NCBI GenBank assembly: GCA_030685065.1
Contig: JAUXQH010000005.1
Span: 1-41,077, forward strand
DNA length: 41,077 nucleotides
Direction: 5' to 3'
Source of the DNA: Pseudomonadota bacterium
GTDB taxonomy: Bacteria; Myxococcota_A; UBA796; SXON01
In this document: piece by piece, positions 24,707 to 31,996 of the stretch
Layout of the letters: each line of letters begins with the position of its first letter
How positions within the stretch are numbered: the first letter of the stretch is position 1
Translations under genes and position numbers: made by a program
The notes under the pieces: model-generated
Told to the model about the DNA's origin: nothing
Databases searched by the model: none
Seen by the model: the letters and a program-made list of their open reading frames with translations, nothing else

Positions 24707-26074
24707 GTGAAACACCGCAGCCTCATCGCTCTCCTCGGCTCCGTCTCGCTCCTGGTCGCCTCCGGATGCGGCAGCGAGCCGCCGGTGGCCGCCGCGCCGG
24801 TCGTGCCGCCCGGCCCCACCCCCGCTCCGCGGGGCACGCCGAACGTCCTCGTGATCGTGATCGACACCCTGCGCGCGGACGCGCTCGGCACCTACGGTCA
24901 GAAGCGGCCCACGTCGCCCAACATCGACAAGCTGGCCGAGCAGAGCGTCGTGTGGGAGACAGCGTGGACCCAGTACACGTGGACCCTCCCCTCGTTCGTC
25001 TCGTACATGACGTCGTCCTGGGCGCGTACGCACGGCTGGGACTATGCGATGGGCAAGCTCGACACCTACAAGATGCTCGACGCCAAGATTCCGACCATCG
25101 CCGAGGTGTTCTCCTCCGCCGGCTACAAGACCGACGGCCACTACGCCAACATGCACCTGAAGGCCGAGCTCGGCTTCGGCCGCGGGTTCGACACGTGGAA
25201 GCTCGCCCCCGAGCCCGCCACCGTGCGTGACTCCATCGCGAGCATCGGCACCTGGAAGGATGACGGAAAGCCGAACTTCCTCTACGTCCACCTCATGGCC
25301 CCGCACGTCGCGCTCCTCCCCACGCCCGAAGCGCAGGCCGCCGTGGGCGTGAGCGTGACCTACGAGCCCAAGAAGGGCCTCAACTACGACCACATCGTGA
25401 GCGCGCCCCCCGAGCTGAAGGAGGCACGCAAGCAGGAGATGCTCGACGCCTACCACGCGTGCGTGTGGAGCGGCGATCAGGAGGTGGGGCAGATCCTCGC
25501 CGCGGTGGACGCCGCGGGCGCGGACGACACCATCGTCGCGTTCTGGTCGGACCACGGCGAGATGCTCGGCGAGCACAACCACGTCGGGCACAACCAGTAC
25601 GTGTGGCAAGAGGTCGTGACCGTCCCGCTCCTCATCAAGGCGCCGGGGCTCGAGCCGCGTCGCGAAACAAAGCGTGTTGGTCGCCTCATCGACGCCGCGC
25701 CGACCCTCCTCGAGCTCGCGGGGCTCCACGTGCCCGACATGTGGCAGGGCCAGTCGCTGTTCACGGGCGAGCAGCCCATCGTCGGCACCGAGCGCGACGG
25801 CCTCGCGGCGTTCACCCGCGGCGGCTTCAAGACCGTCGAGGACCGCGCGAAGGAGAAGTTCATGTACGCCCACGACCTGGCCGCCGATCCGACCGAGCTG
25901 ACCCAGATCAAGGACCCCATCCTCCCCAAGATCGCGGCGCTGGTCCGGGACGCGGCGGCGTGGCGGCAGCAGGTGCCGAAGGGCGTCAACACGGGCGAGG
26001 GGCTGGACCTGACCGCTGACGAGCACGCCGAGACGGTCAAGCAGCTCGAGGCGTTGGGGTACACGGGGAAGTAG
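24707..26074 (+). CDS. lipoprotein of the sulfatase/phosphatase fold with Thr active site
   Basis: 455 aa. A lipoprotein signal ends at Cys21 (VASGC), followed by a Pro/Ala-rich linker and an alkaline-phosphatase-superfamily domain. Metal-site blocks are VIDTLRAD (Asp53) and SDHGE with a following GEH (D282, H283, H290). The position of the sulfatase formylglycine Cys (CxPxR) is occupied by Thr93 in TLPSF, and the Arg is Phe. It therefore cannot mature as an ordinary type I sulfatase. Thr is the nucleophile in phosphoethanolamine and phosphoglycerol transferases of the same fold, so a transferase or phosphodiesterase is possible. It follows the MBOAT gene by 115 nt with its own promoter. Confidence 0.85.
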   Translation: MKHRSLIALLGSVSLLVASGCGSEPPVAAAPVVPPGPTPAPRGTPNVLVIVIDTLRADALGTYGQKRPTSPNIDKLAEQSVVWETAWTQYTWTLPSFVSYMTSSWARTHGWDYAMGKLDTYKMLDAKIPTIAEVFSSAGYKTDGHYANMHLKAELGFGRGFDTWKLAPEPATVRDSIASIGTWKDDGKPNFLYVHLMAPHVALLPTPEAQAAVGVSVTYEPKKGLNYDHIVSAPPELKEARKQEMLDAYHACVWSGDQEVGQILAAVDAAGADDTIVAFWSDHGEMLGEHNHVGHNQYVWQEVVTVPLLIKAPGLEPRRETKRVGRLIDAAPTLLELAGLHVPDMWQGQSLFTGEQPIVGTERDGLAAFTRGGFKTVEDRAKEKFMYAHDLAADPTELTQIKDPILPKIAALVRDAAAWRQQVPKGVNTGEGLDLTADEHAETVKQLEALGYTGK

Positions 26075-26092
26075 CGATCGACGGGTCGTGCA

Positions 26093-26098
26093 TATAAG
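26093..26098 (+). promoter_or_regulatory. -10-like TATAAG upstream of vapBC
   Basis: TATAAG matches the -10 consensus in five of six bases within an AT-rich patch that stands out in this GC-rich DNA. A Shine-Dalgarno GGAGG (26106-26110) follows, 7 nt before the antitoxin ATG. No clear -35 is seen. VapBC complexes usually repress their own promoter, so an operator probably overlaps this region. Confidence 0.45.
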
Positions 26099-26117
26099 AT
26101 GTCTCGGAGGACGCATC

Positions 26118-26306
26118 ATGCGCACCACCATCGACATCGACGACGAGGCGCTCGCCCGCGCGCAGGAGTACGCGCCTCACCTCAACAAGACGGCGCTGGT
26201 CGCCGAGGCCTTGCGTGCGTTCGCGCGGCAGGAGGCCCGGCGCCGCATCGTCGAGGGCGGGCTCCACCAGCCGGACTTCGCGGAGCCGCCCCGGCGGAAG
26301 CCGTGA
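26118..26306 (+). CDS. vapB: VapB-family antitoxin
   Basis: This 62-aa protein has the short ribbon-helix-helix start (MRTTIDIDDEALARA) typical of VapB antitoxins (PF09957-like). A helix NKTALVAEALRAFARQEARRR follows (one residue longer than can be quoted safely in full elsewhere), then a Pro-rich C-terminal arm of the kind that fits into the toxin active site. The ATG at 26118 is fixed by GGAGG 7 nt upstream. Its stop overlaps the toxin GTG (GTGA), which couples the two products and is usual for type II modules. Confidence 0.88.
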   Translation: MRTTIDIDDEALARAQEYAPHLNKTALVAEALRAFARQEARRRIVEGGLHQPDFAEPPRRKP

Positions 26307-26665
26307 TCCTGGTCGACACGTGCGCCTGGAGAAAGTGGGCGATCCACCTGCGTGTGCCTGATCCGGCGTTCGCCCGGTTGGTGGTCGACGGGGATGTCGT
26401 GACGCATCCGTGGGTCGTGGCCGAGCTGTTGCTCGGGGGGCTCTCCCCACCGCGCCTCCAGATGATCCTCGAGCAGCCCACGCTCTCGATCACGCCCTAC
26501 GACGAGGTCATGCGCTTCATCCGCCGGCACCGCCCCAAGGGCATCGGCTGGGTCGACGTGAACCTGCTCGTCTCGGCGCTGGATGCTGGAGCGAGCATCC
26601 TCACGACGGACGACGGTCTACGGGAGAACGCGGAGCAGCACGGCGCCGCCTGCCGAATGAGCTGA
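26303..26665 (+). CDS. vapC: VapC-family PIN-domain toxin
   Basis: This 120-aa PIN-domain ribonuclease has all four expected acidic residues: Asp5 (ILVDTCAW), Glu41 (VVAELLL), Asp85 (GWVDVNLL) and Asp103 or Asp104 (LTTDDGL). The domain looks intact, so the module is probably active. VapC toxins cleave tRNA or rRNA in a Mg-dependent way when the antitoxin is degraded. The GTG start overlaps the vapB stop. The gene ends 1 nt before the convergent stop codon of the GT-C gene. Confidence 0.9.
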   Translation: MILVDTCAWRKWAIHLRVPDPAFARLVVDGDVVTHPWVVAELLLGGLSPPRLQMILEQPTLSITPYDEVMRFIRRHRPKGIGWVDVNLLVSALDAGASILTTDDGLRENAEQHGAACRMS

Positions 26666-26666
26666 T

Positions 26667-29384
26667 CTACCCCCCCGTGATCCCCACCCCGTCCACCGTC
26701 ACCGTCCCCACCACCCCGTCGAGCACCACGCACGGCCGCACCAGCGCCGTGTTGTCGGGAAACGGAAGCGCGCGCGTCTCGTCGAGCTTCGCGTCCGGCC
26801 CCCCGAGAGGCCCGACGTGCTCGATGCGGCCTCGGCCCTCGGGGTCCTGTAGGAGCACGGCGTCCGCGTCGAGCGCGCGCAGGTGCACCCAGGCCTTGCC
26901 CTCGGTGACCGCGCCGTGGGCGTGCACCGTGGCGGACATGGGGGCCTTCCACGGCACGGTCGGGCCGCACGCCTGGAGCTGCGGGCGCGCGGCGTTCACC
27001 TGCACCTCGAGCGTGCTCCCGACGGTGCGCAGCACGGCGTCCGCGTCCGGGGGGTAGAGGCGCCAGCCGGTGGGGACCGGGGTGTTCGCGGGCGCCCCGC
27101 CGGTCGACGCCGCGGCGATCGCGATCACGGCCCCTTCGCCGTAGAGCGCGATGTCCTCCATCCGCACGGTGCCGGTCAGGCCGTCGAGCATGACGCACAC
27201 GCGCAGCTTGGGGCTGTCCACGTCGAGCACGACGGCCTTCTGGATGACGTTCGCGCCGGCGACGAGCGGCCCGGCGTGCGTGATGTCGTAGCCCCCGGCC
27301 GGCAGCGCGCGGAGCTGATCGTCCGCGCCCATCCCGCGGAAGTGCAGGAACGCCTTGCCGGAGAGCCCCTCGGTGGTGGCGTTCACGACGGCCGTGAAGC
27401 GGCTCGCCGGCGTCACCTGGACCGCGTTGCACACCTGGAGCGACTTCTGCGCCACCTTCACCCGGATCTCCAGCGCGCTCCCCTCGCGCACGAGCTCGAC
27501 GTCGCCGAGCGCGCTCGCCGGGTACGCCATCCACTTGCGCGCCTTGGCGTGGAACGTCTCGCGCGCGATCGGGGCGACGCCCCCGGGAAGCCACACGCCC
27601 ACGTCGTCCTCGGGGGTGGGGCCCGTGTCGCGCGAGGCGAGCGTGGCGGCAGAGGGGGTGTCGTTCGTGCGGTACACGCGCAGGGTGAGGCCAGCGTCCA
27701 CGAACTCGATCCGATCGATCTCGGGCACCAGCGTCTGCTCGGCGAACGCGCGGGCGTAGTGGTTGCCGAAGGCCTTCCACTGGTCGAAGTACCGGGTGCC
27801 GGGCACCGTCTCGATGGTGATGTACGTCGTGCGGTCGCGCTGGCCGGGCGCGAGCACCGTCTCCGCCGTCCACGCCGTGTACTCCTCGCTCCAGGGGGCC
27901 TCGACCCCCGTGCGCGACTGGGTGCCGAACAGCTGCTGATCGAGCCGGAGCTTGGCGGTCACGCCGTTCACGCGCAGCCAGTAGTCGATGAGGTTCGGCG
28001 AGATGCGGAACACCCAGCCGGTCACCCAGGCCTGCTCGCGTTGACGCGCGTGCTTCTCCATGAACTGCAGCGCCGCGAACGCGGTGGGATCGGGCTGGAA
28101 GTCCGTGCGGGCCGCGAGGCCCCCGCCGTCCCGGCTGGCGAGGGTGACCTCGTGCTGCCACGCGCCGTAGCCGCACCCGAGCGCCAGCATCGACGCGAAG
28201 CCGACGAATTGGGGTGTCACGACGCCGCGCGGCCGGAACCGGATCATCGCGAGCGGCGCGACGGCGCACAGGTAGAAGACCGGCAGGACCGTCGCGAGGT
28301 TGCGGGCGATCTTGAAGTCGTGCCACGTGAGCGCGGCGAACCCGATGAGCACGTATGCCTGGAGCCGTCCGAGGCCCGCGCCCGAAGGGGAGTCTGGCGC
28401 CGCGGTGGCGTCGGCGCCTCGGGACCTCCACACCCACGGCACCAGCCCCACGAAGAACGGCACGAACAGCGCCGCCCCGAGCCAGGGCAGGTAGCCGCGG
28501 TGCGTCGAGAGCGGCACGAACAGGAGGCTCTCGGCGCTCCAGAAGTCGAGGCCGGAGGAGCGGTTCTCGAAGAACTTCTGAACGAAGTCGTACAGGTCCG
28601 GCCGGCTCAATTGCCAGAGGCCGAAGCCCACGAGCGTCGGCACCGCCCACAGCAGCACGCGCGGGTCCATGAGCGCTTCCCGGTCACGACGGAAGCGCCA
28701 GGCGTGGTGCACGTACAGCGGCGCGAGCAGCATCGGCGCCATGTTGAAGCGCACCAGCGTCGCGGCGAGCACCGCGAGGCCGATGCCGAGCTGCACGCGC
28801 GCGTCCCGACGATCCGCCCAGTGCACCGCGAGCCCGAGGGCGAGGAGCTGGGTGAGCAGGCCGGTGGACTCGGTCATCGGGCTCGAGAGCAGCTCGAGGT
28901 TGCCGCTGGAGAGCGCCGTCAGGAGCGCCGCGACCAGGCCGACTTCGAGGCCTCGACGCCTGTTGGGGGGCCCCGGGAGCGCGCGGTGGGCGGTCCACAC
29001 GAGCAGCCCGAGGGACGCGATGAAGCAGAGCACCGGGTAGAGCCGCGCCGACGCCATGGTGTTGCCGGCGAGGGTCAGCCACAGGGCGAGCAGGCCGGAG
29101 TGCAGGGGCGGGTGGAGGTCGGGCTTGGTCAGGCCCTTGAGCACCTCCCACACGTTCCCGGAGACCAGGTTCGCGTGGATCTTCACCGCCTCGAGCAGGT
29201 AGCCGGCGGGGTCCCACGTGGGCAGGCCGTCGGGGGCGTACGCGAGCGCATGCGCGTGCCACACGGAGGCGGCGATGCACGACGCGGCCCCGATCGCGAA
29301 GGCGCCGCGGATCAGGGAGCCACGGAGGGAGCCCCGCCCGAAGTCCCGCTTGGAGTCCCGCTCGGGCAGGTCGCTGTCAAACAT
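26667..29384 (-). CDS. GT-C-type membrane protein with two Cys-paired modules
   Basis: 905 aa. The N-terminal 440 residues are polytopic with an early periplasmic-loop acidic motif (TWDPAGYLLEA) and resemble GT-C (GT39/83-like) glycosyltransferases that use polyprenyl-phosphate sugars. Two copies of a beta-rich module follow: about residues 617-750 (Cys652, Cys730) and 769-905 (Cys806, Cys885). Each closes with the pattern R-x-C-V-x-L-D-G-x-x-G-T-V. The ATG at 29384 was chosen over 29396 because TATGCT lies exactly 7 nt upstream. The gene stands alone on this strand, divergent from two related genes. The sugar and acceptor are unknown. Confidence 0.8.
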   Translation of the reverse strand: MFDSDLPERDSKRDFGRGSLRGSLIRGAFAIGAASCIAASVWHAHALAYAPDGLPTWDPAGYLLEAVKIHANLVSGNVWEVLKGLTKPDLHPPLHSGLLALWLTLAGNTMASARLYPVLCFIASLGLLVWTAHRALPGPPNRRRGLEVGLVAALLTALSSGNLELLSSPMTESTGLLTQLLALGLAVHWADRRDARVQLGIGLAVLAATLVRFNMAPMLLAPLYVHHAWRFRRDREALMDPRVLLWAVPTLVGFGLWQLSRPDLYDFVQKFFENRSSGLDFWSAESLLFVPLSTHRGYLPWLGAALFVPFFVGLVPWVWRSRGADATAAPDSPSGAGLGRLQAYVLIGFAALTWHDFKIARNLATVLPVFYLCAVAPLAMIRFRPRGVVTPQFVGFASMLALGCGYGAWQHEVTLASRDGGGLAARTDFQPDPTAFAALQFMEKHARQREQAWVTGWVFRISPNLIDYWLRVNGVTAKLRLDQQLFGTQSRTGVEAPWSEEYTAWTAETVLAPGQRDRTTYITIETVPGTRYFDQWKAFGNHYARAFAEQTLVPEIDRIEFVDAGLTLRVYRTNDTPSAATLASRDTGPTPEDDVGVWLPGGVAPIARETFHAKARKWMAYPASALGDVELVREGSALEIRVKVAQKSLQVCNAVQVTPASRFTAVVNATTEGLSGKAFLHFRGMGADDQLRALPAGGYDITHAGPLVAGANVIQKAVVLDVDSPKLRVCVMLDGLTGTVRMEDIALYGEGAVIAIAAASTGGAPANTPVPTGWRLYPPDADAVLRTVGSTLEVQVNAARPQLQACGPTVPWKAPMSATVHAHGAVTEGKAWVHLRALDADAVLLQDPEGRGRIEHVGPLGGPDAKLDETRALPFPDNTALVRPCVVLDGVVGTVTVDGVGITGG

Positions 29385-29391
29385 GGCGGCG

Positions 29392-29397
29392 AGCATA
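29392..29397 (-). promoter_or_regulatory. -10-like TATGCT before a leaderless start
   Basis: On the minus strand TATGCT ends 7 nt before the ATG at 29384. No Shine-Dalgarno and no clear -35 are visible. The alternative ATG at 29396 would lie inside this hexamer. Confidence 0.35.
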
Positions 29398-29525
29398 TCC
29401 GATCGACATCGTGCGCTCGTCGGGCGCCTCGGAGACCAGCGGGTGCGGGGGCCCGCGCCGCGCGAGGCGCGCGTCGCCGCGTGTCTTCCGGGCCCGCTTC
29501 GCTCGGTCGGCGCCGAGCCGCCGAC

Positions 29526-29577
29526 GCGCCGCCGGGCGGCGCCCCTCCAGCCCCGCTGGGCCGGAGGACCGGCCTCC
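29526..29577. repeat. two strong hairpins in the divergent gap
   Basis: GCGCCGC/GCGGCGC (29526-29532 with 29536-29542, 3-nt loop) and GGAGG/CCTCC (29563-29567 with 29573-29577, 5-nt loop) lie in the 281-nt gap between the divergent GT-C genes. The gap (29385-29665) shows no gene; the hairpins may insulate the two promoters. It resembles the hairpin-rich gap at 18826. Confidence 0.35.
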
Positions 29578-29650
29578 TCCAACTCGTCACGTGACGGTCA
29601 GGTCCAGGGTTCGTGGTCGAGCGCACACCCACACGACCCGCTCCAATCGA

Positions 29651-29656
29651 GATAGT
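29651..29656 (+). promoter_or_regulatory. -10-like GATAGT
   Basis: GATAGT (four of six -10 matches) ends 9 nt before the GTG at 29666. There is no Shine-Dalgarno and no recognisable -35. It is the proposed promoter for the three-gene plus-strand run 29666-35378. Confidence 0.35.
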
Positions 29657-29665
29657 CCGCTCCCC

Positions 29666-31996
29666 GTGCGTCTCCGCCACGCCCCCGTCCTGCTCGCCGC
29701 CCTCCTCGCGCTCGTCGGGATCGGCCACTGGCCCCTCTGGCAGGACGAGGCGTTCACCTGGGCGTTGATCCAGCAGAGCGCCGGCGCCATCGTCGACGGC
29801 GCGGCCGGCGATCGCCACCCGCCCCTCTACTACCTGCTCGTGGCGCCGCTCCGGGTGTTCGGGGACCGCGACGAGCTCGTCCGGCTCCCCTCCGCGCTCG
29901 CGTTCATCGCGGCGGTGTGGATCGCGGGGAGCGCCGCGCGGCGGCACTTCGGGGAAAACGTCGCCATCATCGTCGGCTTCACGATCGCGCTGTCGCCGGT
30001 CGCGCTGCTCCACGCGAACAACGCCCGTATGTACGCCCTGCTGCTCCTCTGGGGCGCGGGCCTCCTCTGGGGCGGCCTGGAGCTGGTGTGCGGGGACAAG
30101 CCGCGTCGTGGCGCGCTCGCGCTCGGCCTCGCGGCGGCGGGCGCGGTGTGGACCCACTACGCGGGCCTCGCGGGGATCGCGTCCGCGGGCGCGGGGGCCG
30201 CGCTCGGCTGCCTCGCCCGGGTCGACCTCCCCTGGAAGGCCCGGTTCGGCCGCGTCGGCTGGCTCGCCCTCGCCCTCGGCGTCGCGGGCGTGAGTTTCCT
30301 GCCCTGGGCCACCGGCCCCCTCCAGTTCCAGCTCGTCAACAAGGACGCGCCCGCCGAGCGCACGCTGACCGTCCTCGCCTACGCGCTCTGGAACTTCGAC
30401 AACCGCGTGCCCGCCCTCTCCATCGCGCTCGTGATCGCGCAGATCGCGGGCGTGATCGCGCTCCTCCGCCGTCGTGACCCGCCCGCCGTGGTGCTCGGGA
30501 TGTGGGCGCTCGGCGGCGTGGTGCTCCCCTGGGTGCTCTCGCGCTCCTTGCCAGCGCAGAACCCACGAAACTACCTCGACTTCCTGCCCGCCGCGGCCGT
30601 GCTCGTCGGCCTCGCGGTCCAGCGCTGGCCGCGCGCGGCGGTCGGCACCCTCGCGCTCCTCGCGGCGGAGCCCCTCTGGGATCTGCTCACGCGCACCGTG
30701 AGCCCGCAGGAGACAGGCGTGGGCTTCGACTACCACGTCGAGGCCGACGTGTTCGACGCCTCCGTCCCCGCTAACGCCGGCTTCTACTTCCGCCCCAGCT
30801 ACATGCTCACGCAGTATCGTCGCTACGCGCCCGCGCTCGAGACACGCACGGGCCTCCCGGTGACCGCGAACGCGTGGATCGCCTCGCCGCGCACCGAGTG
30901 GCTCGACTCGTCGATCACCGCCCGGTACACCGAGGCGTGCACGTTCCGGCAGGCGTTCCGCGTGGTCGTGTACGCGCCGGACGGCAGCGGGTGTGACGCG
31001 ATGGCCGCCTGGGTCCGCGCCGGTGCCGAGGCCGGCTACGCGCCGTTCCGCATCGAGATGGGCACTCGGGCCCTCGCCGCCAACAAGGTCGCGGAGGCCG
31101 AGGAGTGGGTGCGGCCCGCCGCCGAGGCCGTGCGCGCGCACCCCGCCGCGTGGATCACCCTCACCGACATCCGGCTCCGCGCCCAGGACGGCGCCGGGAT
31201 GCTCGCGGCCGCCGATGAGGCGCTCGCGACGGCGAAGAGCTGGCACTTCCCGGGCCGCGTGATCGGGGGGGTCCACAACACGCGCGCCCGGGCCCTCGCG
31301 ATGCTCGCGCGGGACGAGGACGCCGCCGCCGCGCGCAGCGCCGGCACCTGCGCCCAGACCAGCCCGCTCCCGGCGCTGTGCGGCACCTGGGCCGCCCCGT
31401 GGGTGCCGACCCTCCCTCCGCTCGACACGCCGCCCGCCACGCTCCCGCCGCTCCCCGCGCTGACCGAGCCGCAGGATGCGGCGCCTCCGGTCGATCCTCC
31501 CCGCGGCGCCGCCCGCCTGTCGATGTGGGCGCTCGAAGGCGAGGCCCTGCCCGCCGGCTGGGCCGACGGCACCGGAACTGCCGACGATCCGTCCGCCACC
31601 ATGGAGCCCGCCGAGGACCAGAAGAGCGGCATCAGCCTCGTTCTCCGCGTGCGCCCCGATCGCCCCGCCGCGGTGGTGTGCGCCACGCTCGTGGACGCCG
31701 CGCCCCGCATGGCCCTCCGCGCCCGTTGGCGCCTGCATGCCGACGGCCCCGCCGGGTGGACGCGCCTGGTGTTCGAGGCCCGCCTCGCCGACGCCGAGGG
31801 CAACGTGAAGAAGCTCGCGGACCAGCCCATGATGGAGCGCCCGCTCCAGACCGCCACGCCCACCACCTGGCGCGTCGACCGGTTCGACTTCCGCACGACC
31901 GACGCCGCGAAGGTCCGCCTCTGTGCCAAGCTGGAGGGCAAGGTGCCCGCCACGGCCTCCATCGACTGGATCGAGATCGGGAGCGTGGACGAATGA
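29666..31996 (+). CDS. GT-C-type membrane protein with Cys-paired module
   Basis: 776 aa. The N-terminal 350 residues are polytopic and carry the GT39-like loop acid motif LWQDEAFTW soon after the first helix, then a periplasmic DRHPPLYYLL block of the ArnT/PMT type. A helical TPR-like stretch follows at about residues 455-560. A Pro-rich linker leads to one Cys-paired module (about 617-776, Cys672 and Cys753) ending ASIDWIEIG. The GTG at 29666 gives a normal first helix. Its stop overlaps the next ATG by 4 nt. It probably transfers a sugar from a polyprenyl carrier on the periplasmic face; the acceptor is not known. Confidence 0.8.
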   Translation: MRLRHAPVLLAALLALVGIGHWPLWQDEAFTWALIQQSAGAIVDGAAGDRHPPLYYLLVAPLRVFGDRDELVRLPSALAFIAAVWIAGSAARRHFGENVAIIVGFTIALSPVALLHANNARMYALLLLWGAGLLWGGLELVCGDKPRRGALALGLAAAGAVWTHYAGLAGIASAGAGAALGCLARVDLPWKARFGRVGWLALALGVAGVSFLPWATGPLQFQLVNKDAPAERTLTVLAYALWNFDNRVPALSIALVIAQIAGVIALLRRRDPPAVVLGMWALGGVVLPWVLSRSLPAQNPRNYLDFLPAAAVLVGLAVQRWPRAAVGTLALLAAEPLWDLLTRTVSPQETGVGFDYHVEADVFDASVPANAGFYFRPSYMLTQYRRYAPALETRTGLPVTANAWIASPRTEWLDSSITARYTEACTFRQAFRVVVYAPDGSGCDAMAAWVRAGAEAGYAPFRIEMGTRALAANKVAEAEEWVRPAAEAVRAHPAAWITLTDIRLRAQDGAGMLAAADEALATAKSWHFPGRVIGGVHNTRARALAMLARDEDAAAARSAGTCAQTSPLPALCGTWAAPWVPTLPPLDTPPATLPPLPALTEPQDAAPPVDPPRGAARLSMWALEGEALPAGWADGTGTADDPSATMEPAEDQKSGISLVLRVRPDRPAAVVCATLVDAAPRMALRARWRLHADGPAGWTRLVFEARLADAEGNVKKLADQPMMERPLQTATPTTWRVDRFDFRTTDAAKVRLCAKLEGKVPATASIDWIEIGSVDE

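Noticed and set aside
24974..25006. Ordinary type I sulfatase active site
   Set aside because: No Cys or Ser in a C/S-x-P-x-R context; the aligned residue is Thr and the Arg is Phe, so formylglycine maturation is not expected.
26883..29594. Plus-strand long open frame opposite the GT-C gene
   Set aside because: Shadow of the minus-strand gene; composition is Arg/Gly/Glu/His with no membrane segment or domain.
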